From assembly GCA_903837025.1 (NCBI GenBank), contig CAILTC010000286.1, positions 1 through 5,161 on the forward strand: a DNA stretch of 5,161 nt, in the 5' to 3' direction. The translations under genes were made by a program, and so were the position numbers. The stretch comes from an uncultured Bacteroidota bacterium. Lineage in GTDB: Bacteria > Bacteroidota > Bacteroidia > Flavobacteriales > Flavobacteriaceae. The notes beneath the pieces were generated by a model. That model saw only the letters and a list, made by a program, of their open reading frames with translations, ran no database searches and was not told the DNA's origin. Positions 1 through 5,161 of the stretch are shown piece after piece (the first letter of the stretch is position 1; every line of letters begins with the position of its first letter).

Positions 1-619
1 ATAATTTTATATGCGGAATTCCGGCATCATGTGTGAACCATTTTTGGTCGTTTAACCAACTTTCGATTGCGACAAAATTTTTATTTTTAATGTTTAATTT
101 CAGCTCCGAAGTATTAATGTCGTTCGAACCTACAATGATTTGTTTGATTTCGCCAAGCTTCTTTTGAATCGTATCGAAAGTGTCATATTTTTTGGTAACA
201 ACGGCAAAATCGAGTTTTTTAGAATCTACTAAATCAAAAAGCTGGTCGTTTTCATAAAAGGAAAAATCGATAAAATCAAATTCCGAAAGCAACGCACTAC
301 CCAAACTGCTCATCAAATGTTTAGAAATACCAACTGATATTAATCTATTGGCATTAAAAGCTTTGGCACGAAAACCATTCTCCACATTTTCTAAACGGTC
401 TAAGGCTTCAATAATTAAATTATTGAGCAATTTAGCATATTCTGTTGGCTCCACACCTTTCGACTTTCTATTGAAAAGCTTATACCCCACATGCGCTTCC
501 AACATGGCTATTTGTTGGCTTACAGCAGGTTGGCTGATAAACAATTCTTTGGCTGCCAGAGAAAAATTACCGTTTTTATAAACTGATTTAAAGGTCCGAT
601 ACCATTCTAGATTCACCAT
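1..619 (-). CDS. LysR-family transcriptional regulator (partial, C-terminus beyond window)
   Basis: This is a DNA-binding regulator of the LysR type. The ATG at 619-617 opens 206 uninterrupted codons that run off the left edge, about two thirds of the usual ~300 residues. Residues 1-60 form the winged helix-turn-helix: it starts MVNLEWYRTF, continues NFSLAAKELFISQPAVSQQI (about 18-37), and the wing contains LFNRKSKGVEPTEYA (about 48-62). A linker helix follows at about 62-90. The effector-binding domain begins near residue 93 (LISVGIS) and shows the typical DLVDSKKLDFAVVT segment at about 129-142. It is divergent from the Hsp31-like/YqhD operon, so by the usual LysR logic it probably activates that operon and represses itself. 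The inducer cannot be read from the sequence. An aldehyde, or a redox signal produced by one, is a guess from the neighbours. The family call is secure; the target is inferred. Confidence 0.93.
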   Translation of the reverse strand, partial: MVNLEWYRTFKSVYKNGNFSLAAKELFISQPAVSQQIAMLEAHVGYKLFNRKSKGVEPTEYAKLLNNLIIEALDRLENVENGFRAKAFNANRLISVGISKHLMSSLGSALLSEFDFIDFSFYENDQLFDLVDSKKLDFAVVTKKYDTFDTIQKKLGEIKQIIVGSNDINTSELKLNIKNKNFVAIESWLNDQKWFTHDAGIPHIKL

Positions 620-622
620 GTT

Positions 623-657
623 ATAAATATATTTATCACAAACATAACTTAAATTAT
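623..657. promoter_or_regulatory. Paired palindromes, candidate LysR operator
   Basis: Two 14-bp palindromes lie in the divergent region. ATAAATATATTTAT at 623-636 is perfect. ATAACTTAAATTAT at 644-657 has one mismatched pair. Their centres are exactly 21 bp apart, two helical turns. Counting from a rightward start site near 692-694, they centre near -63 and -42, close to the recognition (about -65) and activation (about -40) sites typical of LysR regulators. Neither contains a clear T-N11-A box, and AT-rich DNA makes short palindromes by chance, so binding is inferred. Confidence 0.45.
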
Positions 658-666
658 TTTTACCAA
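639..666 (-). promoter_or_regulatory. Leftward promoter of the LysR gene
   Basis: Read on the minus strand, TTG at 666-664 is followed after 17 bp by TATGTTTG at 646-639. This matches the Bacteroidota consensus TTG-N17-23-TAnnTTTG. The predicted transcript would start near 632-635, leaving a leader of only about 13-16 nt before the ATG at 619. The -7 box overlaps the palindrome at 644-657, and the start site falls in the palindrome at 623-636, so a regulator bound at either would block this promoter. Confidence 0.6.
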
Positions 667-680
667 TAGCTTATTCGACC

Positions 681-688
681 TAGATTTG
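681..688 (+). promoter_or_regulatory. -7 box of the rightward operon promoter
   Basis: TAGATTTG fits the flavobacterial -7 consensus TAnnTTTG exactly and lies 16 bp before the ATG at 705. There is no TTG in the expected -33 region (about 657-663, a run of T). A good -7 box with a poor -33 element is what an activator-dependent promoter would look like, consistent with control by the divergent LysR protein. The -7 box is seen; activator dependence is inferred. Confidence 0.5.
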
Positions 689-704
689 TAAAACAAAATG
701 AGTT

Positions 705-1475
705 ATGAAGAAAATTGCATTCCTAATCCTAATAGCATTAATGGCGAGTTGTAATAGCGCAACTGCACAAAAACAAAACAAAAAAAAGATGAAAAAAGTA
801 TTATTTGTTGTAACCAGTCACGATAAATTGGGCAACACGGGAGAGAAAACAGGGTTTTGGACAGAAGAGTTTGCAGCACCTTATTATGCTTTGGCTGATA
901 AAGGCGTAATTATTGACATAGCAACACCTCTTGGCGGACAACCTCCAATTGATCCAAAAAGTGAAGATCCATCAGCAGCGACGGAAGACACCAAAAGATA
1001 TGATAATGATGCGGTACTTCTTGATAAAATGAAAAACACAAAAAAATTATCCGAAGTGAACCAAGCAGATTATGATGCTGTTTTTTATCCTGGTGGTCAC
1101 GGACCACTTTGGGATTTAGTTGAAGACGCAAAATCTGCAGCACTAATAGAAGCTTTTTATACCAATCATAAACCCGTTGGTTTTGTTTGTCATGCACCAG
1201 CTGTATTGAAAAACGTAAAAATTAATGGCGACTATTTAGTGAAAGGAAAAAAATTAACTGGTTTCTCCAATTCCGAGGAAGCAGCCGTAGGATTAACCGA
1301 TATTGTTCCGTTTTTATTAGAAGACATCTTACAACAAAATGGTGGTGTTTATAGCAAAGTTGCCGATTGGCATCCTTATGCTGTTGAAGATGGACTGCTA
1401 ATCACGGGTCAAAATCCAGCTTCATCAAAACTCGTTGCCGAAAAACTATTGCAACAATTAAACGCTAAAAAATAA
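705..1475 (+). CDS. DJ-1/PfpI (Hsp31-like) glutamine amidotransferase-fold protein with export signal
   Basis: This 256-residue protein belongs to the DJ-1/PfpI superfamily, nearest to the Hsp31-like group. Some members of that group convert methylglyoxal or glyoxal to hydroxy acids without glutathione (glyoxalase III) or act as stress chaperones. The nucleophile elbow is GFVCHAPA, giving Cys162-His163. A conserved Glu is expected at 54/55 (TGFWTEEF), and the likely third catalytic acid is at 191/192 (GFSNSEE). FYPGGHGPLWD at about 127-137 and TGQNPASS at about 234-241 are typical of the group. The catalytic domain starts near residue 29. Residues 1-22 look like a signal peptide: MKK, a hydrophobic core (IAFLILIALMA), then SC-NSATAQ. 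That allows lipidation at Cys16 or signal peptidase I cleavage after ATA. The alternative start at Met29 (789) would give a cytoplasmic protein of the usual length. I prefer 705 because the promoter lies just upstream and the extension is a well-formed signal. It is first in an operon with the YqhD homologue. Confidence 0.87.
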   Translation: MKKIAFLILIALMASCNSATAQKQNKKKMKKVLFVVTSHDKLGNTGEKTGFWTEEFAAPYYALADKGVIIDIATPLGGQPPIDPKSEDPSAATEDTKRYDNDAVLLDKMKNTKKLSEVNQADYDAVFYPGGHGPLWDLVEDAKSAALIEAFYTNHKPVGFVCHAPAVLKNVKINGDYLVKGKKLTGFSNSEEAAVGLTDIVPFLLEDILQQNGGVYSKVADWHPYAVEDGLLITGQNPASSKLVAEKLLQQLNAKK

Positions 1476-1479
1476 AACG

Positions 1480-2643
1480 ATGCTTAATTTCGAATTATAC
1501 AATCCTACGAAACTAGTTTTTGGAAAAGGACAAATAGGACAATTACCAACACTTGTTCCTCAAAATGCTAAAATCCTGCTCGCTTACGGTGGCGGAAGTA
1601 TTTTTAAAAACGGAATACACGAACAAGTTCGCAAAAGTTTAGAAGGTATTGAGATCATTGAGTTTGGCGGTATCGAAGCCAATCCCCGTTTCGAAACTTT
1701 GATGAAAGCCGTGGAAATTATTCGTCACGAAAAAATTGATTTTATCCTTGCCGTAGGTGGCGGAAGCGTTATTGATGGTGTAAAATTCATATCGGCAGCC
1801 GTTCATTTTGAAGGAAACCCAATAGACATCTTAAAGAAAAGGATTATTTTTAAAGAAGGTTCGGCTGTTGTTCCTTTTGGAACCGTTTTGACTTTGCCGG
1901 CAACGGGAAGCGAGATGAATTCTGGTTCCGTGGTTACGATTGAAGCCACTCAGGAAAAACTTGATTTTGGTGGTTCGGCCCTGTTTCCAAAATTTTCTGT
2001 TTGCGATCCATCCGTAATTGCCTCTTTGCCAAAAAGACAATTACAAAATGGTGTTGTAGATGCCTATACGCATGTAATGGAACAATATTTGACCTATCCG
2101 CATGAAGGTTTTCTTCAAGATAGAATTGCCGAAAGTATCTTGCAAACATTAATTCAAGTGGGGCCAAATGTAGTCGAAAACCCAACCGATTATGCCTTGG
2201 CGTCTAATTTTATGTGGAGTTGCACGATGGCTCTTAACGGATTAATCCAAAAAGGTGTTCCTTCCGATTGGGCAACGCATATGATCGGGCATGAATTAAC
2301 CGCTTTATACGGAATCGATCATGCTCGAAGTTTGGCTATAATTGGTCCTAATTTATATCGGGTGATGTTCGAAACAAAGAAGGAAAAATTAGCGCAATAC
2401 GGAAAACGTATTTTTAATTTAACCGGAAGTGAAGATGAAATTGCCAACGAAGCAATCAACAAAACGGTGGCCTTTTTTCATACCATGGGAATGCAAACTA
2501 AATTATCAGAATGCACCGAAGATTATGCGAAAACGGCTGATTTTATTGTCAATCGTTTTGAAGAAAGAGGCTGGAATGCATTAGGCGAGAGACAAAATAT
2601 TACTTTAGAAAAAGTGAAATCAATTGTAGAAATGAGTTATTAA
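1480..2643 (+). CDS. yqhD: YqhD-type iron-containing alcohol dehydrogenase / NADPH-dependent aldehyde reductase
   Basis: This group III metal-dependent alcohol dehydrogenase reduces short-chain and reactive aldehydes (such as glyoxal, acrolein and lipid-derived aldehydes in E. coli YqhD) to alcohols with NADPH in the cytoplasm. It has 387 residues, matching E. coli YqhD, with near-colinear motifs. The N-terminal nucleotide-binding half carries YGGGS at 36-40, the family signature GGGSVID at 93-99 and LPATGSE at 139-145. The helical C-terminal half carries all four metal ligands at the same numbers as in YqhD: Asp194 and His198 (NGVVDAYTHVMEQY), His267 (DWATHM) and His281 (GIDHA). GGGS at 37-40 is the site that favours NADP(H) in YqhD. 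The ATG comes 4 nt after the stop of the Hsp31-like gene, so the two are co-transcribed and probably translationally coupled. Only an A-rich stretch precedes the start. The family call is firm. The physiological substrate is inferred and could instead be a butanal-type fermentation aldehyde. Confidence 0.93.
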   Translation: MLNFELYNPTKLVFGKGQIGQLPTLVPQNAKILLAYGGGSIFKNGIHEQVRKSLEGIEIIEFGGIEANPRFETLMKAVEIIRHEKIDFILAVGGGSVIDGVKFISAAVHFEGNPIDILKKRIIFKEGSAVVPFGTVLTLPATGSEMNSGSVVTIEATQEKLDFGGSALFPKFSVCDPSVIASLPKRQLQNGVVDAYTHVMEQYLTYPHEGFLQDRIAESILQTLIQVGPNVVENPTDYALASNFMWSCTMALNGLIQKGVPSDWATHMIGHELTALYGIDHARSLAIIGPNLYRVMFETKKEKLAQYGKRIFNLTGSEDEIANEAINKTVAFFHTMGMQTKLSECTEDYAKTADFIVNRFEERGWNALGERQNITLEKVKSIVEMSY

Positions 2644-2672
2644 TTCATATTAAGGATCGAGTTCAAAAGTTG

Positions 2673-2685
2673 GGGATTAGATCCC
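2673..2685 (+). other. Small hairpin before the terminator
   Basis: GGGAT-TAG-ATCCC forms a 5-bp stem with a 3-nt loop, 29 bp after the yqhD stop and before the main terminator. It could protect the 3' end of the mRNA, or it may be chance. No T-tract follows, so I do not call it a terminator. Confidence 0.25.
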
Positions 2686-2707
2686 TACTGAAATTTAGTA
2701 AAATCAA

Positions 2708-2741
2708 AAAAGGCGTTCACCTAGTATAGGGGACGCCTTTT
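2708..2741 (+). terminator. Intrinsic terminator of the Hsp31-like/yqhD operon
   Basis: AAAAGGCGT at 2708-2716 pairs perfectly with ACGCCTTTT at 2733-2741. The stem extends inward by a T-G pair and CC/GG pairing with one bulged A at 2719, closing on a 5-nt loop at 2723-2727. The GC-rich core is flanked by A on the left and T on the right, so it could work in both directions. It lies 64 bp after the yqhD stop and is the only strong hairpin in this gap. Confidence 0.8.
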
Positions 2742-2949
2742 CAAATACTAAAAAAACTAACTAACTCAACCCTATTTAACTTTAAAAAGCTAACGTATAG
2801 ATAATTACAACGTAAGCGGGATTTATATATTGTATCTAAAGACATAAATTTTCAAATAATTTTATGTTTTGTTCTAATTACATTGTCAAAGGGCTATATT
2901 TCTAGCTTTCATGTTTGAATTTTATTTGCATTTCTACTACTTTTTTAAG
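2742..2949. other. Non-coding stretch between terminator and gpsA promoter core
   Basis: The gap between yqhD and gpsA is 332 bp. I see no credible coding frame in it on either strand. This part is very AT-rich. It contains one imperfect inverted repeat (2789-2817, listed separately) and a weaker AT-only one, ACATAAA at 2842-2848 with TTTATGT at 2861-2867, with no special support for function. I found no tRNA or recognisable small RNA. Confidence 0.5.
2789..2817. repeat. Imperfect inverted repeat upstream of gpsA
   Basis: GCTAACGT at 2789-2796 and ACGTAAGC at 2810-2817 are inverted copies with one mismatch (A opposite A), separated by 13 bp. It lies about 145 bp before the gpsA promoter and downstream of the terminator, so it belongs to neither transcript in an obvious way. 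It may be a protein-binding site or chance. The two GC-containing arms stand out from the surrounding AT-rich DNA. Confidence 0.3.
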
Positions 2950-2957
2950 TACTTTTG
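2926..2957 (+). promoter_or_regulatory. gpsA promoter
   Basis: TTG at 2926-2928, within TTTG, is followed after a 21-bp spacer by TACTTTTG at 2950-2957, an exact TAnnTTTG -7 box. Transcription should begin near 2961-2963, about 13-15 nt before the ATG at 2976. This also decides the gene start: the in-frame TTG at 2955 is inside the -7 box and could not be on the mRNA. Confidence 0.65.
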
Positions 2958-2975
2958 ATTAAATTTAATACTAAA

Positions 2976-3971
2976 ATGACCAAAAATCTAAAATTTGCAG
3001 TAATTGGTGGCGGAAGTTGGGCAACAGCAATTGCCAAAATGCTATGTGTAAATCAGGGAGAAATTGCATGGTATATGCGAAATGAAGAGGCTATCGAACA
3101 TATAAAAAAACACCATCATAACCCCAATTATTTGAGTTCGGTTGAGTTTGATATTAAAAAATTAAAACTCACCAATGATATAAATGAAGCGGTAAAATAT
3201 GCTGATTATATCATTTTTGCAATTCCTTCAGCCTTTTTAAATGGGGAATTAGAAAAATTAACTGCCAGTCTAAAAGACAAAGTATTTTTTTCGGCCATCA
3301 AAGGAATTGTTCCGGAAACGAGTTTGATCGTTGGGGAACATTTTAATAAAGTATATAGTATTCCGTTCGAAAATATTGGTGTAATTACAGGTCCTTGCCA
3401 TGCCGAAGAAGTGGCTTTAGAACGTTTATCCTATCTTACAATAGCGTGTGGCGATGCTGAAAAAGCTAAAATAGTGGCCAAAAATTTATCCTGCAATTAT
3501 ATCAAAACCAAGATTTCTGATGACATCATTGGTACCGAATATGCAGCAATGCTCAAAAATATTTATGCCATTGCAGCAGGAATGGCGCATGGTTTGGGTT
3601 ATGGCGATAACTTTCAATCGGTTTTGATGAGTAATGGCATTCGTGAAATGAAAAAATTCATTCGAAAAGTACATAAAATGAAACGCAACATCAATGATTC
3701 GGCTTATTTAGGCGATTTATTGGTAACTGGTTATTCCGTGTTTTCAAGAAATAGAATGTTCGGGAATATGATTGGTAAAGGCTATACCGTAAAATCCGCA
3801 CAAATGGAAATGAGTATGGTCGCGGAGGGTTATTACGCTACCAAAAGTGCATATAACCTAAATCTTGAATATGGTGCCAAAACGCCAATCATAGATGCCG
3901 TTTACAGTGTTTTATATGAGGGAAAATCAGCCAAATCAGTTTTTAAAAAATTAACAGACAAATTAGACTAA
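2976..3971 (+). CDS. gpsA: Glycerol-3-phosphate dehydrogenase [NAD(P)+]
   Basis: GpsA reduces dihydroxyacetone phosphate to sn-glycerol 3-phosphate with NAD(P)H in the cytoplasm, supplying the backbone for membrane phospholipids. The protein has 331 residues, normal for the family. The N-terminal Rossmann domain opens with AVIGGGSWATAIAK at 8-21, where the usual GTA is ATA, a mild variation. It continues with FAIPSAFL at 81-88, SAIKGI at 106-111 (conserved Lys109) and ITGPCHAEEV at 137-146. The C-terminal helical domain has EYAAMLKNIYAIAAG at 188-202 (Lys194 is the expected catalytic lysine), GDLLVTGYSVFSRNR at 246-260, VAEG at 282-285 and TPIIDAVYSVLYEG at 303-316. I chose the ATG at 2976 because the upstream in-frame TTG at 2955 lies inside the promoter's -7 box. 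A small membrane-protein gene follows 23 bp downstream with no promoter of its own visible. The function is secure. Confidence 0.96.
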   Translation: MTKNLKFAVIGGGSWATAIAKMLCVNQGEIAWYMRNEEAIEHIKKHHHNPNYLSSVEFDIKKLKLTNDINEAVKYADYIIFAIPSAFLNGELEKLTASLKDKVFFSAIKGIVPETSLIVGEHFNKVYSIPFENIGVITGPCHAEEVALERLSYLTIACGDAEKAKIVAKNLSCNYIKTKISDDIIGTEYAAMLKNIYAIAAGMAHGLGYGDNFQSVLMSNGIREMKKFIRKVHKMKRNINDSAYLGDLLVTGYSVFSRNRMFGNMIGKGYTVKSAQMEMSMVAEGYYATKSAYNLNLEYGAKTPIIDAVYSVLYEGKSAKSVFKKLTDKLD

Positions 3972-3994
3972 CTTCAGATTTAAATAACAAAATT

Positions 3995-4213
3995 ATGAGT
4001 GAAAGATGGAAACATCAGATCAATACTGGAGCGCCTTGGGGCGTTTTTATGATCGTTACTACCCTAGTTTTTGGACTTAAAGAAAAGCCTTTTTCAACGC
4101 AAATCGCAGACTCTGGATTCTATTTTAGAGCTGTTGGCTATATACTTTTTGGAGTTTTTGTTTTAGGATATTCGAGCTGGAAGAATAAAACCAAAAAAAT
4201 AAATAAATCGTAA
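3995..4213 (+). CDS. Small two-helix membrane protein of unknown function
   Basis: I do not recognise this 72-residue protein as a named family. Two hydrophobic segments are visible: about 14-28 (PWGVFMIVTTLVFGL) and about 46-61 (AVGYILFGVFVLGYSS). The short N-terminus (SERWKHQ) and the C-terminal tail (KNKTKKINK) are both positively charged, so a hairpin with both ends in the cytoplasm is likely. The loop of about 17 residues (29-45) would lie outside. There is no signal-peptide cleavage site. It starts 23 bp after gpsA in the same direction, after an A-rich leader and without a separate TAnnTTTG box, so it is probably read from the gpsA promoter. Nothing in the sequence ties it to lipid synthesis beyond that position. 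Confidence 0.75.
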   Translation: MSERWKHQINTGAPWGVFMIVTTLVFGLKEKPFSTQIADSGFYFRAVGYILFGVFVLGYSSWKNKTKKINKS

Positions 4214-4249
4214 TTTTCTATTCTATTATAAATCAGGCAGGTTTTGATT

Positions 4250-4657
4250 TTATCTTACGATAACACCATCAACAAATAAAATAGGCACTTCTTCTACAAA
4301 ATCTTCGTTGATTGAATTGGTCTTAAAAATAAATTTTCGGTCATATAATTTTCCACCCATAAAAAAAGTTAACATAAACTCATTGTTGAGTGCTAAAACG
4401 CTTTTTTCAATCATTTCGATTTTTACAACCGAAACCGCTGGAACTTCGAGATAAGCGTGACGCAAAAGCGAAGTTTTTTTCATTTCACCATTGATGGTTC
4501 CGAAAGCTTTAGAAACAACCATTACTCCTTCAAGGTCAAAATCGCTGTCATTTACTAGATAAGCAAACCAAACTTTTTCCATAAAATCGTCGCTCCATTC
4601 TTGGACTACGGCTATGAAAACGTTTTCTACGGTAGGGATTATAATGTCTGCTTTCAT
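4250..4657 (-). CDS. Conserved-looking hypothetical protein downstream of pheS
   Basis: I do not recognise this protein and give it no function. It has 135 residues from the ATG at 4657-4655, is somewhat acidic and has no signal peptide or membrane helix. It alternates hydrophobic and polar residues as a mainly beta protein would (ADIIIPTVENVFIAVV near the N-terminus, YLEVPAVSVVKIEMI at about 69-83, EVPILFVDGVIVR at the end). The frame stays open for 13 codons upstream of this ATG, to 4696, but that extension (MSIIYLSIIYHLK) is just translated repeat DNA, so I reject the longer start. The gene follows pheS on the same strand after 82 bp and may be co-transcribed with it. No clear promoter is seen between them. 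It converges on the small membrane-protein gene, leaving 36 bp between stops. In-frame length and ordinary codon use support a real gene. Confidence 0.72.
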   Translation of the reverse strand: MKADIIIPTVENVFIAVVQEWSDDFMEKVWFAYLVNDSDFDLEGVMVVSKAFGTINGEMKKTSLLRHAYLEVPAVSVVKIEMIEKSVLALNNEFMLTFFMGGKLYDRKFIFKTNSINEDFVEEVPILFVDGVIVR

Positions 4658-4666
4658 TTTGAGATG

Positions 4667-4723
4667 ATAGATTATAGACAAATAGATAATAGACAAATAA
4701 GAATCTCTTTTCTATTCGTCTAT
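4667..4723. repeat. ATAGA-based tandem and inverted repeat between pheS and the hypothetical gene
   Basis: Two 15-bp units, ATAGATTATAGACAA at 4667-4681 and ATAGATAATAGACAA at 4682-4696, differ at one base, so ATAGA recurs at 4667, 4674, 4682 and 4689. The complement TCTAT appears at 4711 and 4719. The last direct copy (ATAGACAAATA, 4689-4699) pairs with TATTCGTCTAT at 4713-4723, with one mismatch, over a 13-nt loop. The hairpin contains few G-C pairs and no good T-run follows on the minus strand, so it is a poor terminator. Confidence 0.65.
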
Positions 4724-4739
4724 CCTCTTTTATCTTTTT

Positions 4740-5161
4740 TTATATACTTGCTTTAAATTGTTCCAAGAAACGAACGTCATTTTCATAAAACATTCGGATA
4801 TCTCCAATTTGATATAATAACATGGCTATTCTTTCGATTCCCATTCCAAAGGCAAAACCGGTGTATTCGTCTGGGTTGATGTTGCAATTTTTCAACACAT
4901 TAGGATCAACCATTCCGCAACCACCTATTTCTAACCAACCCGTTCCTTTGGTAATTCTATAATCGGTTTCGGTTTTTAAACCCCAATAAATATCAATTTC
5001 AGCACTTGGTTCTGTAAACGGAAAATACGAGGGACGAAGACGGATTTTTGATTTTCCGAACATTTCTTTAGTAAAATATAAAAGCGTTTGCTTCAAATCG
5101 GCAAAGGAAACATCTTTGTCAATATACAAACCTTCGACTTGGTGAAAAATACAGTGTGAAC
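4740..5161 (-). CDS. pheS: Phenylalanyl-tRNA synthetase alpha subunit, C-terminal part (start beyond window)
   Basis: PheS is the catalytic chain of the alpha2-beta2 enzyme that charges tRNA-Phe with phenylalanine in the cytoplasm. The window holds 139 complete codons, the last ~40% of a protein usually about 340 residues. The frame is open to the right edge. A TTG at 5129 is internal, because the codons before it encode [10 protein letters not shown], the conserved class II motif 2 region. Visible next are [18 protein letters not shown] (tRNA synthetase core), [15 protein letters not shown], motif 3 [14 protein letters not shown] and the typical C-terminus [12 protein letters not shown]. Relative to the E. 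coli sequence there are several extra residues before WLEI ([13 protein letters not shown]), which I believe is usual in Bacteroidota. The stop at 4742-4740 is followed by an A-rich stretch and the ATAGA repeat. The identification is secure. Confidence 0.96.
   Translation of the reverse strand, partial: SHCIFHQVEGLYIDKDVSFADLKQTLLYFTKEMFGKSKIRLRPSYFPFTEPSAEIDIYWGLKTETDYRITKGTGWLEIGGCGMVDPNVLKNCNINPDEYTGFAFGMGIERIAMLLYQIGDIRMFYENDVRFLEQFKASI

Noticed and set aside
348..581. Open frame of 77 codons on the plus strand
   Set aside because: It lies entirely inside the LysR coding sequence on the opposite strand, which has clear helix-turn-helix motifs.
910..1197. Open frame of 95 codons on the minus strand
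   Set aside because: It is antisense to the conserved DJ-1/PfpI domain, and its product has low-complexity composition with no recognisable motif.
1831..2185. Two overlapping minus-strand open frames (1831-2040 and 1934-2185)
   Set aside because: Both are antisense to the conserved yqhD core, and neither product resembles a protein family I know.
2842..2867. Hairpin ACATAAA / TTTATGT
   Set aside because: The arms have only one G-C pair, in very AT-rich DNA, with no gene end nearby. It is likely chance.
2955..2975. Seven-residue N-terminal extension of GpsA from a TTG
   Set aside because: The TTG is part of an exact TAnnTTTG promoter box, and the ATG at 2976 gives the normal family length.
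3486..3674. Minus-strand open frame of 62 codons
   Set aside because: It is antisense to the catalytic region of gpsA, with no start context or motif supporting it.
4230..4250. Possible bidirectional terminator between the convergent genes
   Set aside because: AAATCA and TGATTT pair over only 6 bp with one G-C pair and a 9-nt loop, which is too weak to call.
4658..4696. 13-codon N-terminal extension of the 135-residue hypothetical protein
   Set aside because: It is translated from the ATAGA repeat and gives a repetitive peptide. The ATG at 4657 starts a normal-looking protein.
5127..5129. TTG as a start codon for pheS
   Set aside because: The reading frame continues upstream to the window edge, encoding conserved PheS residues ([10 protein letters not shown]).
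1..5161. CRISPR array, tRNA/rRNA gene, insertion sequence, phage or defence genes
   Set aside because: I looked for repeats, transposase motifs and RNA-gene signatures on both strands and saw none. The gene content is ordinary chromosomal.

Overview
The window reads as chromosome of a Bacteroidota member, most likely Flavobacterium or a close relative. The DNA is AT-rich. Genes lack clear Shine-Dalgarno sequences and begin after A-rich leaders. Three promoters carry the Bacteroidota -7 box TAnnTTTG, and the PheS fragment is of flavobacterial type. This placement rests on sequence features and remembered family sequences, not on a search.

Left part (1-2741): a LysR-type regulator runs leftward off the window edge. 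It is divergent from a two-gene operon encoding an Hsp31/DJ-1-like protein with an N-terminal export signal and a YqhD-type NADPH-dependent aldehyde reductase. The 85-bp divergent region holds a promoter for each direction. It also holds two AT-rich 14-bp palindromes whose centres are exactly 21 bp apart, at positions that suit a LysR regulator's recognition and activation sites. The operon ends at a convincing intrinsic terminator. The simplest reading, an inference, is a small inducible unit that removes reactive aldehydes: a glyoxalase III-like enzyme plus an aldehyde reductase under a dedicated regulator. E. coli uses a comparable arrangement, with yqhD controlled by a regulator of another family (YqhC, AraC type).

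Middle (2742-4213): a non-coding stretch contains one imperfect inverted repeat and a good flavobacterial promoter. Next comes gpsA (glycerol-3-phosphate dehydrogenase, first committed step towards phospholipid), followed 23 bp later by a small two-helix membrane protein of unknown function that is probably co-transcribed.

Right part (4250-5161): on the minus strand lies the C-terminal end of pheS (phenylalanyl-tRNA synthetase alpha chain, start beyond the window). An 82-bp spacer filled with a short ATAGA-based repeat follows, then a 135-residue protein I do not recognise.

Most of this is ordinary housekeeping sequence. I found no clearly new system. The points most worth a second look are the exported Hsp31-like protein, the paired palindromes in the divergent region, and the repeat after pheS.
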